A stretch of 64,000 nt of DNA from Micromonospora globbae (GCF_003610785.1 NZ_RAQQ01000010.1:124001-188000); one strand, 5' to 3'. Shown: positions 17,986 to 26,598, numbered from the stretch's first letter. Notes: a model not told the origin generated them from the letters alone. Program-made: numbers and translations.

Positions 17986-19662
17986 CTACTTGGCGAACCC
18001 GGCGAAGGCCGCGCGGATCACGCCGTCCGGGAAGACCTGGAGCCCGAGGACCGACTTGGAGACGGCCGTCAGGTTCCGCTGCCGGTAGAGGTAGATGAGC
18101 GCGTCGTCCTGCTGGAGGATCGTGACGGCCTGCCCGTACAGCTTGCGGCGCTCGCCGAGGTCGTTGGACTGCCGGGCCCGGGTCAGCACGTCGTCGAGCT
18201 GCGGGTTGCTGTAGCCGGCGACGTTCTGGCTCCCGCCGGTGCCCACGAAGTTGGTGATGTTGGCGTCCGGGTCGATCCGTCCACTCCAGCCGAGTTGCAG
18301 CAGCTCGAAGTTGCCGCGGTCCTGCTCGTCGAGGAGGGACGAGTACTCCACCGGGTTGATCTTCAGGTCGAAGCCGCCCTCCTTCACCATGGACTGCAGC
18401 GCCTGGGCGAACCGCAGCGTCTCCGGCGTGTTCGACGCGAGCATCGTCACCTGGTACGGCGTCTGCACCCCGGCCTCGGCGAGCAGTTGCTTGGCCTTGG
18501 CGGGGTCGTGGGGCGGGCAGGCCTGCGCCTCGGGGGACGAGAACGAGCTCGCGGGTGAGATCGGGGAGCACGCCTCGGCGTGGATGCCGTTGAACACCGC
18601 CTGGACGAGCGTCTTGCGGTCGATGGCGTACTCGAAGGCCTGCCGGACCTTGGCGTCGCGGGCGATGGGCCGGTCGATGGGCTTGGGCGGGGTGCCGACG
18701 CCGTCGACGTTGCCGACGTTGAACGTGAGTCCCTGGTAGCCGAGGGACTGCGACTGCAGGACGGTGACCGACGGGTCCTGCCGCAGCGCGGCGACGTCCT
18801 GGGTGGAGACGGTGTCGGCGACCTGGGCGTCGCCGGAGCGCAGGTTGGCGGCGCGGATGCTCGCGTCGGTGAGGATCCGCCAGGTGATGCCGTCGAGGTG
18901 CACCTTGTCCGCCTCGTAGTAGTTCGGGTCCCGGACGACCTCGATCGAGTTCTGCGGCACCCGCTTGGCGAACTTGAACGGCCCGACGCAGACCGGGGCG
19001 GAGGCGAAGTCGTCGCCGAGGCTGGACAGGGCCTTCGGACTCATGATCATGCCGGCCCGGTCGGCGAGGGCGCCGACGAGGGGCGCGAAGGGCTGCTTCA
19101 GGCGGACGACCACGGTGTGCGGGTCCGGCGTGTCGACGGACTCGACGGGCCCGAGTTCGCTCTTGCGCGCGGACCGGGCGTTGGTGAGGTGACGCTGGAG
19201 GGTGGTCCGCACCGCGGCGGCGTCGAACTGCGTGCCGTCGGCGAAGCGTACGCCCTCGCGCAGCGGGATCGTCACCGTCTTCCCGTCGTCGCTCACCGTC
19301 GGCAGCGCGGTCGCCAACTGGGGTACGACCTGCGCCTTCTCGTCCACGTCGTAGAGCTTCTGGCACATCGCCTGGAAGACGTAGCGCGAGTAGAGGCTAC
19401 GCGACAGGGTCGGGTCCAGCGCGTCGGGCTCCGCGGAGAGCGCGATGACCAGTGTTCCGCCCTTCTTCACGGCGGCGGGGTCCGCCGGCGTACCGACGTT
19501 GTCCTGGCCGGCGCCCTGGGTGTCGCCGGGCTGGTCGCCACCGTCGCTCTCGGACACGGGTGAGCAGGCGGCGACGGCGCAGACGGCGGCGACGGCCGCC
19601 ACGGCGACACCGAGTGGACGGCGTCGGCGAGGGGTCGGTTCGCGGAAGAAGAGGTTCATCAT
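17986..19662 (-). CDS. Peptide ABC transporter substrate-binding lipoprotein (OppA/DppA type)
   Basis: 558 residues. The signal is VAAVAAVCAVAAC with the lipobox Cys about residue 33, followed by an acidic linker and an SBP_bac_5 fold (GGTLVIALSAEPDALDPTLS, REGVRFADGTQFDAAAVRTTL). It binds the peptide at the cell surface and sets the specificity of the importer. AGGAG lies 6 nt before the first of two adjacent ATGs. It is the first gene of the five-gene transporter plus gamma-glutamyltransferase operon, and a GntR-type operator sits about 40 bp upstream. Confidence 0.93.
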   Translation of the reverse strand: MMNLFFREPTPRRRRPLGVAVAAVAAVCAVAACSPVSESDGGDQPGDTQGAGQDNVGTPADPAAVKKGGTLVIALSAEPDALDPTLSRSLYSRYVFQAMCQKLYDVDEKAQVVPQLATALPTVSDDGKTVTIPLREGVRFADGTQFDAAAVRTTLQRHLTNARSARKSELGPVESVDTPDPHTVVVRLKQPFAPLVGALADRAGMIMSPKALSSLGDDFASAPVCVGPFKFAKRVPQNSIEVVRDPNYYEADKVHLDGITWRILTDASIRAANLRSGDAQVADTVSTQDVAALRQDPSVTVLQSQSLGYQGLTFNVGNVDGVGTPPKPIDRPIARDAKVRQAFEYAIDRKTLVQAVFNGIHAEACSPISPASSFSSPEAQACPPHDPAKAKQLLAEAGVQTPYQVTMLASNTPETLRFAQALQSMVKEGGFDLKINPVEYSSLLDEQDRGNFELLQLGWSGRIDPDANITNFVGTGGSQNVAGYSNPQLDDVLTRARQSNDLGERRKLYGQAVTILQQDDALIYLYRQRNLTAVSKSVLGLQVFPDGVIRAAFAGFAK

Positions 19663-19976
19663 CGAGAGCTCCTCACATGGGCGATTCCGGGAGCGTATGT
19701 TGTATACGAAGAATCACGCAAGGGCCTTCTTCGATGCGGCGCCAGCCCCGCCCCGCCGCCCGGCTCCGACCCGTGCGGTGGGTCCGGACGCGCCCACGGA
19801 CCGTCGCGAGTCCGGCCCGCGCGTCCTGCTCGCGCGCCCGCCGGGCGATCGTCCGGGTCCGCGCCGGGCGCCCGGCTTGAGCTGGCTGGCTAGGCTCGCT
19901 CGCGTGCGGCCCGGTCGCCGGGGAGGGATGCCCGGCCCGGTCGCCGGGGCGGATCGCGGCGGAAGGCGGGGGCACG
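19663..19976. promoter_or_regulatory. Divergent intergenic region upstream of the peptide importer and a methyltransferase
   Basis: 314 bp without a supported gene. The importer side carries the GTATAC operator at 19701-19713 and an inverted partial copy, TTCTTCG at 19727-19733, 20 bp (two helical turns) from the matching CGAAGAA. The other side is extremely GC-rich and holds a TAGGCT at 19891-19896 that could be the -10 of the methyltransferase gene. Nothing else was recognised. Confidence 0.5.
19701..19713. promoter_or_regulatory. GntR-type operator, copy 2
   Basis: TGTATACGAAGAA, the exact reverse complement of 11579-11591, located 39 bp upstream of the substrate-binding gene start. A 13-bp identity at two promoters of one cluster and the GTATAC core support binding by the GntR protein encoded at 11624. 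Binding itself is inference. Confidence 0.6.
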
Positions 19977-20603
19977 GTGACGACGGATCGCGACGGGCGG
20001 CTGCGCCGCTACTGGGACCGGCACGCCGATTCGTACGACCGGCAGATGGGGTTCGCGGAGCGGCGCGTCTTCCGCGACACGCGCGACTGGATCTGCCGCC
20101 GGGCGTCCGGCGACGTCCTCGAGATCGCGGTGGGCACGGGCCTCAACCTGCCGCACTACGCGCCCGACGTGCGGCTGACGGCCGTGGAGTGGAGCCCGCG
20201 GATGCTGGCGGTCGCCCGGCGCCGTGCCGCCGACCTCGACCGCGACGCGGACCTGCGCCTCGGTGACGCGCAGGCGCTCGACCTCCCCGACGCGTCCTTC
20301 GACTCCGTGGTGTGCACGTTCTCCCTCTGCGCCATCCCGGACGAGCGGCGGGCGCTCGACGAGATGCGGCGGGTGCTGCGTCCGGGCGGGCTGCTCCTGC
20401 TGGCCGACCACGTGCCCTCGACGGCGTGGCCGGTGCGCCTCGGACAGCGGCTCGCCGAGGTGGTCACCGTGCCCATGGGCGGCGAGCACTTCCTCCGCCG
20501 CCCCGCCGACCAGGTGCGGGCCTGGGGCTGGACGGTCGAGGCGCACGACCGCTTCGCCCTCGGCGTCGTCGAGCGCGTCGCCGCCCGCAGGCCGGCGGCC
20601 TGA
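19977..20603 (+). CDS. Class I SAM-dependent methyltransferase
   Basis: 208 residues with a Methyltransf_11-type fold: RYWDRHADSYDRQMGF at the N-terminus, SAM motif I VLEIAVGTGLNLPHY, motif II acidic region LTAVEWSPRML, and post-I segment LDLPDASFDSVVCTFSLCAIPD, then RRVLRPGGLLLLADHV. This pattern is close to UbiE/phospholipid N-methyltransferase-like proteins, but the acceptor is unknown. GTG start after a G-rich stretch. Single gene, convergent with the MFS gene. Confidence 0.85.
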   Translation: MTTDRDGRLRRYWDRHADSYDRQMGFAERRVFRDTRDWICRRASGDVLEIAVGTGLNLPHYAPDVRLTAVEWSPRMLAVARRRAADLDRDADLRLGDAQALDLPDASFDSVVCTFSLCAIPDERRALDEMRRVLRPGGLLLLADHVPSTAWPVRLGQRLAEVVTVPMGGEHFLRRPADQVRAWGWTVEAHDRFALGVVERVAARRPAA

Positions 20604-20693
20604 CGGCGGCGCGCCGGCCGTCCGGGTCGGCGCGGCGACCGCATGCCGCCGCGCCACGGCGGCCCGCCCCGCGCGGCGGTCGTCCCGCCGCCG

Positions 20694-21980
20694 TCAGGGG
20701 CCGGTGACCTCGTTGTGGGGTCGGGGCCGCCCCGGCGCGGTCGGCAGCCGGGTGATGGGCGGCAGGACCAGCGCCACGAGCGCGACGATCGCGATGACCG
20801 TGAACGGCACCGTGTAGCTGTTGCCGCTCGCCTCGTAGAGCAGCGCCGTGACCAGCGGGCCGACCACTCCCCCGATGCTCCAGGCCACGATCATGGCCCC
20901 GTAGATGGCGCCGGCGTTCGGGGTGCCGAAGTAGTCGGCCGCGGTGGCCGGCATGGTGCCGAACCCGCCGCCGTAGGCGAGGTAGACCAGCGCGGCGAGG
21001 ACCGCGAACACTCCGAACGCCGCCGCGTGCGGCAGGATGAAGAAGCAGATGGCCTGCAGCAGCAGCATCCCGATGAACGCCGTCATCCGCCCGATGCGGT
21101 CGGACAGCCAGGCCCAGGCCACGCGACCGGCCCCGTTGAACAGGCCGAGGATGCCGACGAGCGTGGCCGCCGTCGCCGCGCTCGCGCCGGTGACCGCCTG
21201 CGTGGCGTCGGCCGCCTGGGAGATCAGCGCGATGCCGCAGGCGACGTTGAGCGTGAGGATCGCCGTGAGCAGGTACCACTGCGGTGTCCGCAGCGCCTCG
21301 CCGAGGCTGTACACGCGGGTGCCGGCCACGGCCCGCCCGCCGACCTTCGGCGTGAAGCCGGGCACCTGGTAGCCGGGCGGCGGGTTGCGGAAAAGGGACG
21401 CCCCGAGCAGGACCGCGATGAGGTACGCGATGCCCAGCGGCAGGAACACGCTCGTCTTGTCGCTGGTCGAGTTCAGCAGCGACTTCGCCACGGGTGCGAC
21501 GATCACGGCCCCGAAGCCGAACCCGGCCACGGCGATGCCGGTGATGAGCCCCCGCCGGTCGGGGAACCACTTGGCCAGCATGGCGATCGGGGTGATGTAG
21601 ACGGCGCCGAGGCCGATTCCGCCCAGCACGCCGTACGTGAGCACGAGCAGCCACAACTGGTCGCTCGACGAGGTGAGCGAGGCGAGGATGTTGCCGATGC
21701 CGTAGAGGACTCCCCCGGCGAGCGCCACCGGCCGCGGCCCTCGCCGGTCCTGGATGCGCCCCCCGATGAGGCTGCCGATGAAGATCGTGCCGATCGCCAC
21801 CTCGAAGGGCAGCACGGCCTCCGCCTTGCTCCAGCCGAACTGCTGCTGCAGCGGCTGGTTGAAGACGCTCCACGCGTACACGGCGCCGAGCGCGAGCTGG
21901 ACGAGCACGGCGGCGACCACCAGTCCCCAGCGGCCGCGGGTCGGTCGGGACGTACGCGGATCACCTGCTGTGTGTGCCAT
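20694..21980 (-). CDS. OFA-family MFS transporter (oxalate/formate antiporter-like)
   Basis: 428 residues and about 12 membrane helices. The first helix region (LVQLALGAVYAWSVFNQPLQQQFGWSKAEA) is the OFA-family hallmark, and MLAKWFPDRRGLITGIAVAGFGFGA and GAGRVAWAWLSDRIGR are the MFS loop motifs. OFA proteins exchange small carboxylates such as oxalate/formate, but many homologues are uncharacterised. The gene stands alone. Its upstream region holds a repeated GTCTGAC heptamer flanking a TAATGT -10-like box. Confidence 0.88.
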   Translation of the reverse strand: MAHTAGDPRTSRPTRGRWGLVVAAVLVQLALGAVYAWSVFNQPLQQQFGWSKAEAVLPFEVAIGTIFIGSLIGGRIQDRRGPRPVALAGGVLYGIGNILASLTSSSDQLWLLVLTYGVLGGIGLGAVYITPIAMLAKWFPDRRGLITGIAVAGFGFGAVIVAPVAKSLLNSTSDKTSVFLPLGIAYLIAVLLGASLFRNPPPGYQVPGFTPKVGGRAVAGTRVYSLGEALRTPQWYLLTAILTLNVACGIALISQAADATQAVTGASAATAATLVGILGLFNGAGRVAWAWLSDRIGRMTAFIGMLLLQAICFFILPHAAAFGVFAVLAALVYLAYGGGFGTMPATAADYFGTPNAGAIYGAMIVAWSIGGVVGPLVTALLYEASGNSYTVPFTVIAIVALVALVLPPITRLPTAPGRPRPHNEVTGP

Positions 21981-22108
21981 GAGCGAAACCCCCCGTGTGT
22001 CGGCTCATGGGCGCCGGGATCCGGCTCGCCGGGGCCGTGCCGCGGCGCCGGTGGCATGGGCGACCGGCGTGCCCGGGTGCGACGGACCTGCTCAACAAAC
22101 ACGAGCAA

Positions 22109-22134
22109 GTCTGACATTAGAGGATTTGTCTGAC
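22109..22134. repeat. Directly repeated GTCTGAC heptamer in a divergent promoter region
   Basis: GTCTGAC at 22109-22115 and 22128-22134, 19 bp apart, in the 241-bp gap between the OFA transporter and the VOC protein genes. The leftward TAATGT box (22113-22118) overlaps the first copy. Could be a regulator site; weak evidence. Confidence 0.3.
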
Positions 22135-22221
22135 CGGCGCAGAATGATGACGGCATGGCCGACCCCTCGGGGGGTACGTCGGGACAGCACCGCAGGCCGC
22201 CTGTCAGGGAGGAGATCCGGC

Positions 22222-22731
22222 ATGACGACCGTGCCAGACCCCGCGAGGGTGTCCGTCGGCCTCCGGGAGGCCGCCCACGTCGGCATCGCCGTGAGCGACC
22301 TCGACCGTTCGGTCGCCTTCTACCAGGCGCTCCTCGGGGTGGAACCGGTCGTGCGGGACGAGACCATGCAGGGGGCCGGGTTCGCGCGGTCGCAGGGCCT
22401 GCCGTCGACGCGGCTCCGGTACGCCACGTTCAACCTGACCAACCTCGGCATCGACCTGATCCAGTTCCTGGACCCGGTCGCCGAACCGTCCCGGCCGGCC
22501 GCCAACCGGCCCGGGTCGATGCACCTCTGCTTCCGCGTCGAGGACGTGCGGGCCGTCCACGCGCGGATGCGGGAGGCCGGCTTCGACTTCCTCGGCGACC
22601 CCTACACGTTCGCCGCCGGCGAGGTGAACCCGGCGGAGGCGCTCGGCACCGAGGTCGCCTACTTCAACGACCCCGACGGCACGAACCTGGAGCTCATCGC
22701 GCCGAAGGGCGGTTTCGCCCGCCCCGGCTGA
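22222..22731 (+). CDS. VOC-superfamily protein (glyoxalase/dioxygenase fold)
   Basis: 169 residues with two beta-alpha-beta-beta-beta repeats: AHVGIAVSDLDRSVAFYQALLG and MHLCFRVEDVRAVHARMREAG, ending YFNDPDGTNLELIAP. Metal-ligand positions (His in the first and second repeats, Glu in NLELI) are retained, so it may be a glyoxalase I, epimerase or dioxygenase-type enzyme. GGGAGGAG precedes the ATG by 8 nt. No informative neighbour. Confidence 0.85.
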   Translation: MTTVPDPARVSVGLREAAHVGIAVSDLDRSVAFYQALLGVEPVVRDETMQGAGFARSQGLPSTRLRYATFNLTNLGIDLIQFLDPVAEPSRPAANRPGSMHLCFRVEDVRAVHARMREAGFDFLGDPYTFAAGEVNPAEALGTEVAYFNDPDGTNLELIAPKGGFARPG

Positions 22732-22792
22732 CAGCGGCGTTCACCACTCCACTCCCGACGGCCCGCCCTCGACCACGCCGGCCGGGCGCCCG

Positions 22793-23872
22793 TCATCCGG
22801 TGGTCTGCGGGGTGACCAGGTAGTCGTCCGCCTCGGGGCTCCACCGCAACTGCACGGCGCCGGCGGTCGCGGCGGCCTTGCAGAACTGGAGGAAGCTGCG
22901 GTAGCCGAGCTTCTTCTCGCTGAAGTCCGGCCGGGCCCGGCGGAGCTGGTCCTTCAGGCCGGACAGCGCCACCGCGCCGTCGCCGTCGGCGAGGTCGACC
23001 ACCACCGACCGGAGCAGCCCGAACGCCACCTCCCGGTCACCGTGCTCGGGCAGGGAGACCTCCGGGTCACCCTTCGCGGGCCCCTCGGCCAGCTCGATGA
23101 CGCTGGTCGCGGCGAGGTGCCGGAGCAGTTCGCCGAACGTGCGGAAGCCGTAGTCGGACTCGCTGAACGTCGGGTCCTTCCGCAGCAGGGTGCGCTTGAG
23201 CCGCGACGCCGTCACCTCGCCGCCGGAGCTGCCCTGCAGACCGGCCACCGTCTGCGCGACGGAGGCGGCGAGCGTGTCGACGTCCCGCCCGGGTTCCTCG
23301 ACCTCCGGCTGCCGCTCGGGCTCCCGCTCGACCCGCGGCGCCTCCTGCTCCGCGGGCCGCGCGCCGCGGCCGCCCCGGACCCGGGCCGGCGGGATCTCGA
23401 CACCCTCCAGCCGGTCGTAGTAGAGGAACTCGTCGCAGGCCGGCGGCAGCAACGCCGAGGTGGACTTCTCGACCCCCACGCCGACGACCCGCTTGTTCAG
23501 CTCCCGGAGCTTGTGCACCAGCGGGGTGAAGTCGCTGTCGCCGGTGCAGATCACGAACGTGGAGATGTAGTCCCGCTCGAAGGCCAGTTCCACGGCGTCG
23601 ACGGCCATCTTGATGTCGGCCGCGTTCTTGCGGGTGGCCCCCATGCGCTGGGGGATCTCGATGAGCTCGACGTGGTTGCGGGTGAGCATCCGCCGGTCCT
23701 CGTCGAAGTACGACCAGTCCGCGTACGCCCGGCGCACGACCACCCGTCCGCGCTCGGCGAGGGCGTCCGCGATGGGACGGAAGTCGAAGGCCATCCCGCC
23801 GTGGTGGTCGCGGAACCCCAGGGCGAGGTTCTCGTAGTCGAGGAAGAGGGCGATCCGGTCTTCGTGATCCAC
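22793..23872 (-). CDS. NYN-domain (PIN-like nuclease) protein with two LOTUS/OST-HTH domains
   Basis: 359 residues. The NYN domain covers about residues 5-160: FLDYENLALG with the first catalytic Asp, ADIKMAVDAVELAF, and CTGDSDFTPLVHKLRE. A charged linker rich in Glu, Pro and Arg follows. Two LOTUS-type winged helices end the protein (KDPTFSESDYGFRTFGELLRHL; RPDFSEKKLGYRSFLQFCKAA). NYN proteins are metal-dependent RNases and LOTUS modules bind RNA, so a role in RNA cleavage is likely but untested. The GTG lies 6 nt after TAGGCT, without a ribosome site, suggesting a leaderless message. Confidence 0.88.
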   Translation of the reverse strand: MDHEDRIALFLDYENLALGFRDHHGGMAFDFRPIADALAERGRVVVRRAYADWSYFDEDRRMLTRNHVELIEIPQRMGATRKNAADIKMAVDAVELAFERDYISTFVICTGDSDFTPLVHKLRELNKRVVGVGVEKSTSALLPPACDEFLYYDRLEGVEIPPARVRGGRGARPAEQEAPRVEREPERQPEVEEPGRDVDTLAASVAQTVAGLQGSSGGEVTASRLKRTLLRKDPTFSESDYGFRTFGELLRHLAATSVIELAEGPAKGDPEVSLPEHGDREVAFGLLRSVVVDLADGDGAVALSGLKDQLRRARPDFSEKKLGYRSFLQFCKAAATAGAVQLRWSPEADDYLVTPQTTG

Positions 23873-23878
23873 GCGGCC

Positions 23879-23884
23879 AGCCTA
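23879..23884 (-). promoter_or_regulatory. Candidate -10 box for a leaderless NYN-LOTUS transcript
   Basis: TAGGCT, then GGCCGC, then the GTG start. The 6-nt spacing fits leaderless transcription. There is no Shine-Dalgarno sequence upstream of the GTG. Confidence 0.4.
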
Positions 23885-23885
23885 G

Positions 23886-23909
23886 CCGGGTGCCGGCCCG
23901 GCCACCCGG
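23886..23909. terminator. Hairpin after the siderophore acyltransferase gene
   Basis: CCGGGTG (23886-23892) pairs with CACCCGG (23903-23909) across a 10-nt loop. It lies between the stop of the GNAT gene and the start of the NYN gene on the same strand, so it may separate their transcripts. It also touches the NYN promoter. Confidence 0.35.
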
Positions 23910-23971
23910 ACGCTCGCGGGGACCCTCCAGGCCGGACGCCGGACGGACGCATCCGGGGGCGCGGGTGACGC

Positions 23972-24532
23972 TCAGGCCGGGGCGGGGTGATCGGCCTCGA
24001 AGCGGGCCCGGGTCAGGAAGGCGAGCTGGGCGCGCTTGTCGGGCAGGTCGATCTCGGGGCCGAACACGAATCCCTCCGCCTCCAGCCGCCGCAGGGCGAC
24101 CTCGTTGCGCACGTCCGGCTCGACGACGATCCGCTGGGCGGCCGGGTCGCGGAACAGGAAGCGCGCGAGGGCCGGGCCGACGGCGCTGGTCAGCCCCCGG
24201 GCGTAGCGCCGGGGAGGGTTGAGGAGCAGGTGCATGCCCACGTCGCCGGGCTGGACGGGGTAGCGCTCGCCGACCGGGTCGGCGTCCGGCTGGTAGGTCT
24301 GGAACAGCCCGACCGGCTCGCCGTCGATCAGGACGAGGTACGCGTGGTGCGTCGGCAGGCCGTCGAGGAACGCGTAGATCTCGCGTACCTGCTCGACGGT
24401 GTGCCCGCCCATGCCCCAGAAGGAGTTGCGGGGCCGGGTGACCCAGCCGTGCAACAGTTCCGCGTCCCGGTCGGGTGCCACGGTCACGAGCGACAGCTCG
24501 CCGAGGTCGGAGATCTTCTCCTGGTAGGTCAT
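23972..24532 (-). CDS. GNAT-family N-acyltransferase of the siderophore type (IucB/AlcB/RhbD-like)
   Basis: 186 residues with an Acetyltransf_8-type domain: WVTRPRNSFWGMGGHTVEQVREIY, HHAYLVLIDGEPVGLFQTY, GDVGMHLLLNPPRRYARGLTSAVGPALARFLF, and the closing VVEPDVRNEVALRRLEAEGFVF. Relatives acylate N-hydroxylated amines during hydroxamate siderophore assembly. A near-perfect IdeR/DtxR box lies between it and the divergent siderophore-reductase gene, so iron repression is likely. No siderophore synthetase is visible here, so it may serve a pathway elsewhere on the chromosome. Confidence 0.85.
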   Translation of the reverse strand: MTYQEKISDLGELSLVTVAPDRDAELLHGWVTRPRNSFWGMGGHTVEQVREIYAFLDGLPTHHAYLVLIDGEPVGLFQTYQPDADPVGERYPVQPGDVGMHLLLNPPRRYARGLTSAVGPALARFLFRDPAAQRIVVEPDVRNEVALRRLEAEGFVFGPEIDLPDKRAQLAFLTRARFEADHPAPA

Positions 24533-24585
24533 GGGTGCCCTGTCCTTGGATGCGAGGCGGGCAGGCGTTCCCCGCCCGCCGGGGC

Positions 24586-24604
24586 TTAGGTTAACCTAAC
24601 CTAA
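24586..24604. promoter_or_regulatory. IdeR/DtxR iron box
   Basis: TTAGGTTAACCTAACCTAA matches the 19-bp actinobacterial IdeR/DtxR consensus (TTAGGTTAGSCTAACCTAA) at 18 of 19 positions. It lies midway between the divergent siderophore acyltransferase and siderophore-interacting protein genes, so one site can repress both under iron-replete conditions. Confidence 0.88.
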
Positions 24605-24631
24605 CCAAGCCTGACCTCACCTGGAGGGTGC

Positions 24632-25342
24632 GTGAAACGTAACTGGGAGGCCCTGGTGCTCAAGGCCATGGGAGGTCGGGACTTCCGGCTGACCGTCCTG
24701 GCCACCGAGTCCGTCGACGGGCACTACCAACGCCTGCTCATGGATGACGGCGGGCTGCTGGAGAGCTGCGGCGTGCACCCCACCATGTGGATCCGGCTCT
24801 GGTTCGACAACGACGGTCGGGCGCACCAGCGCGCGTACACGCTCGTGGACCCCGACCCGGCCACCGGCCGGTTCACCCTCGAGTTCGCCCTGCACGACGG
24901 CTGCGCCGCCCGCTGGGCCACGACGGCCCGGCCCGGCGACACCATCGCCGCGACCGTGCAGGGCAGCGCCTTCACCCTTCCGGACCCCGCGCCCCGGCAC
25001 CTCTACCTCGTCGGCGACGCGGCGTCCCTGCCGGCGGTGAACAGCCTGCTCGACGCCGGCGCCGACATCCCCGCCACGATCTGGCTGGAGTACGCGCACG
25101 AGGGCGAGAAGGCGCTCGCGCCACGGGCGCGGGCACACCACGAGGTCACCTGGGTGCCGCGCCGGGAGGCCGGCCGGCACCTGGTCGACACGGTCTGCGC
25201 CGCGCTGCCGGTCAGCGACGCCGCCCACTACTGGGTGGCGGCCGAGGCGGCCACCACCCGCAGCATCACCCGGCACATCCGGCGCACCCTGGGCGTCGAC
25301 CGGCGCCAGCTGACCTCGCTGGGCTACTGGAGAGCCACGTGA
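24632..25342 (+). CDS. Siderophore-interacting protein (NADPH-dependent ferric-siderophore reductase, ViuB-like)
   Basis: 236 residues. The FAD-binding N-terminal barrel (TMWIRLWFDNDGRAHQRAYTLVDPDPATGRFTLEFALHD, with the flavin motif RAYT) is followed by the SIP C-terminal domain (LYLVGDAASLPAVNSLLDA, YWVAAEAATTRSITRHIRRTLG). It should reduce ferric iron from imported siderophores in the cytoplasm. GGAGGG stands only 3 nt before the GTG, so a start slightly downstream is possible. The gene follows the iron box and overlaps the transporter gene by GTGA. Confidence 0.92.
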   Translation: MKRNWEALVLKAMGGRDFRLTVLATESVDGHYQRLLMDDGGLLESCGVHPTMWIRLWFDNDGRAHQRAYTLVDPDPATGRFTLEFALHDGCAARWATTARPGDTIAATVQGSAFTLPDPAPRHLYLVGDAASLPAVNSLLDAGADIPATIWLEYAHEGEKALAPRARAHHEVTWVPRREAGRHLVDTVCAALPVSDAAHYWVAAEAATTRSITRHIRRTLGVDRRQLTSLGYWRAT

Positions 25343-26598
25343 CGAGCCGTCTCGGCACGCTGACCACGCTGTACGTCACGCAGTACCTCGGCATCGGGTT
25401 CATCACCGTCGGCCTGACCGCGATCCTGCGCGACGGCGGCACCTCCCTGGACACGCTCGCCCTGCTCCAGGTCGTCGGTCTGGTCTGGCCGATCAAGTTC
25501 CTCTGGGCACCGATCCTCGACCGCTACGGATCCCGCCGCCACGGCCACTACCGGTCCTGGTTGGTCGTCCTCCAGTCCGCGCTGGTGCTGGCCCTGCTGG
25601 CGCTGCTGCCGTTCTCCCGTCCGGCCGCGCAGCTCGGGCCGGTCATCGCCCTCTGCACCGCCTACGTCCTCTTCTCCGCCACGCAGGACATCGCCGTCGA
25701 CGCCGTCGCCGTGCGGCTGCTCTCCGACTCCGCCCGCGGGCTCGGCAACGGCATCCAGGTGGCCGCCAGCTACCTCGGCAACCTGCTCGGCGGCGGCGCC
25801 TGCGTGCTGGTCTACGACCGGTTCGGCTGGGCGCCCGCGATCGGCCTGCTGGCCGCGTTGACGGCGACCGGCCTCGTGGTGGCGTGGCGGTTCCGGGAGC
25901 CGCCCCGCACCGACCGGATCGCCGGGGTCGGCACGGCGTACCGGGCGCTGCTGTCCGTGTTCGGGCAGCCCGGGTGCCGACAATGGACCTTCGGGGTGGT
26001 GCCGCTGGTCTACGTCGGCGCGGGGATGGCGTACGCCCTGGTGACGCCCGCCCTCGTGGACGCCGGATGGTCGCTGGGCCGGATCGGCGTGGTGACCGGG
26101 GTGGTCACCAGCGCCCCGGCGATCGTCGCCGGTCTGCTGGCCGGGGCCGGGATCGCCCGGTACGGGCGCGGCGGCGTGCTGGTGGCCGGCGGCGTCGGGT
26201 TGGCGCTGTCGACGGTGCTCCTGCTGCCACTGATGCGTGGGCACGCGCCGTTGGCCGGGACGGTCGCGGCGCTCTGCTGCTTCCTGGCGGCGTACACCGT
26301 CGCCAACGTCGTGCTCTACACGGTGAACATGGACTACTCGCGCGCGGGCACCGGAGGCACGGACTTCACCGTCCTGTCCTCGTTCGGGCTGGTCTGTTCG
26401 TTCGGCGCCTCGGCCGTCGGTCTCGCGGCCGCCGAGCGGTTCGGCTACCCCGCGGTCGCCGTCACGTCCGTCCTGCTGGTCGCCGCCGGAGTCGTCCTCG
26501 GTCTCGCCCACCAGCGGCGCTACCGGCGTCCGCACCCACCGCGGGCGGACCGGTCCGACGAGCGGTCGGCGTCCGGCGACGTGGCGGTCCCGGCCTGA
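25339..26598 (+). CDS. MFS transporter, AmpG/RhtX-FptX-like (probable siderophore importer)
   Basis: 419 residues and about 12 helices. The sequence shows the AmpG/RhtX type (LYVTQYLGIGFITVGLTAILRDGG, VGLVWPIKFLWAPILDRYG, SATQDIAVDAVAVRLL). RhtX and FptX are single-polypeptide inner-membrane permeases for rhizobactin and pyochelin. Translation is coupled to the siderophore reductase (GTGA), and both are under the iron box. Import of a siderophore is therefore the best reading; the ligand is not known. The last 35 residues are a charged hydrophilic tail. Confidence 0.88.
   Translation: MTSRLGTLTTLYVTQYLGIGFITVGLTAILRDGGTSLDTLALLQVVGLVWPIKFLWAPILDRYGSRRHGHYRSWLVVLQSALVLALLALLPFSRPAAQLGPVIALCTAYVLFSATQDIAVDAVAVRLLSDSARGLGNGIQVAASYLGNLLGGGACVLVYDRFGWAPAIGLLAALTATGLVVAWRFREPPRTDRIAGVGTAYRALLSVFGQPGCRQWTFGVVPLVYVGAGMAYALVTPALVDAGWSLGRIGVVTGVVTSAPAIVAGLLAGAGIARYGRGGVLVAGGVGLALSTVLLLPLMRGHAPLAGTVAALCCFLAAYTVANVVLYTVNMDYSRAGTGGTDFTVLSSFGLVCSFGASAVGLAAAERFGYPAVAVTSVLLVAAGVVLGLAHQRRYRRPHPPRADRSDERSASGDVAVPA

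Noticed and set aside
19445..20266. An 273-codon plus-strand frame across the importer promoter
   Set aside because: It runs antisense to the lipoprotein gene and through the operator, is Arg/Pro-rich, and overlaps the methyltransferase in the wrong frame.
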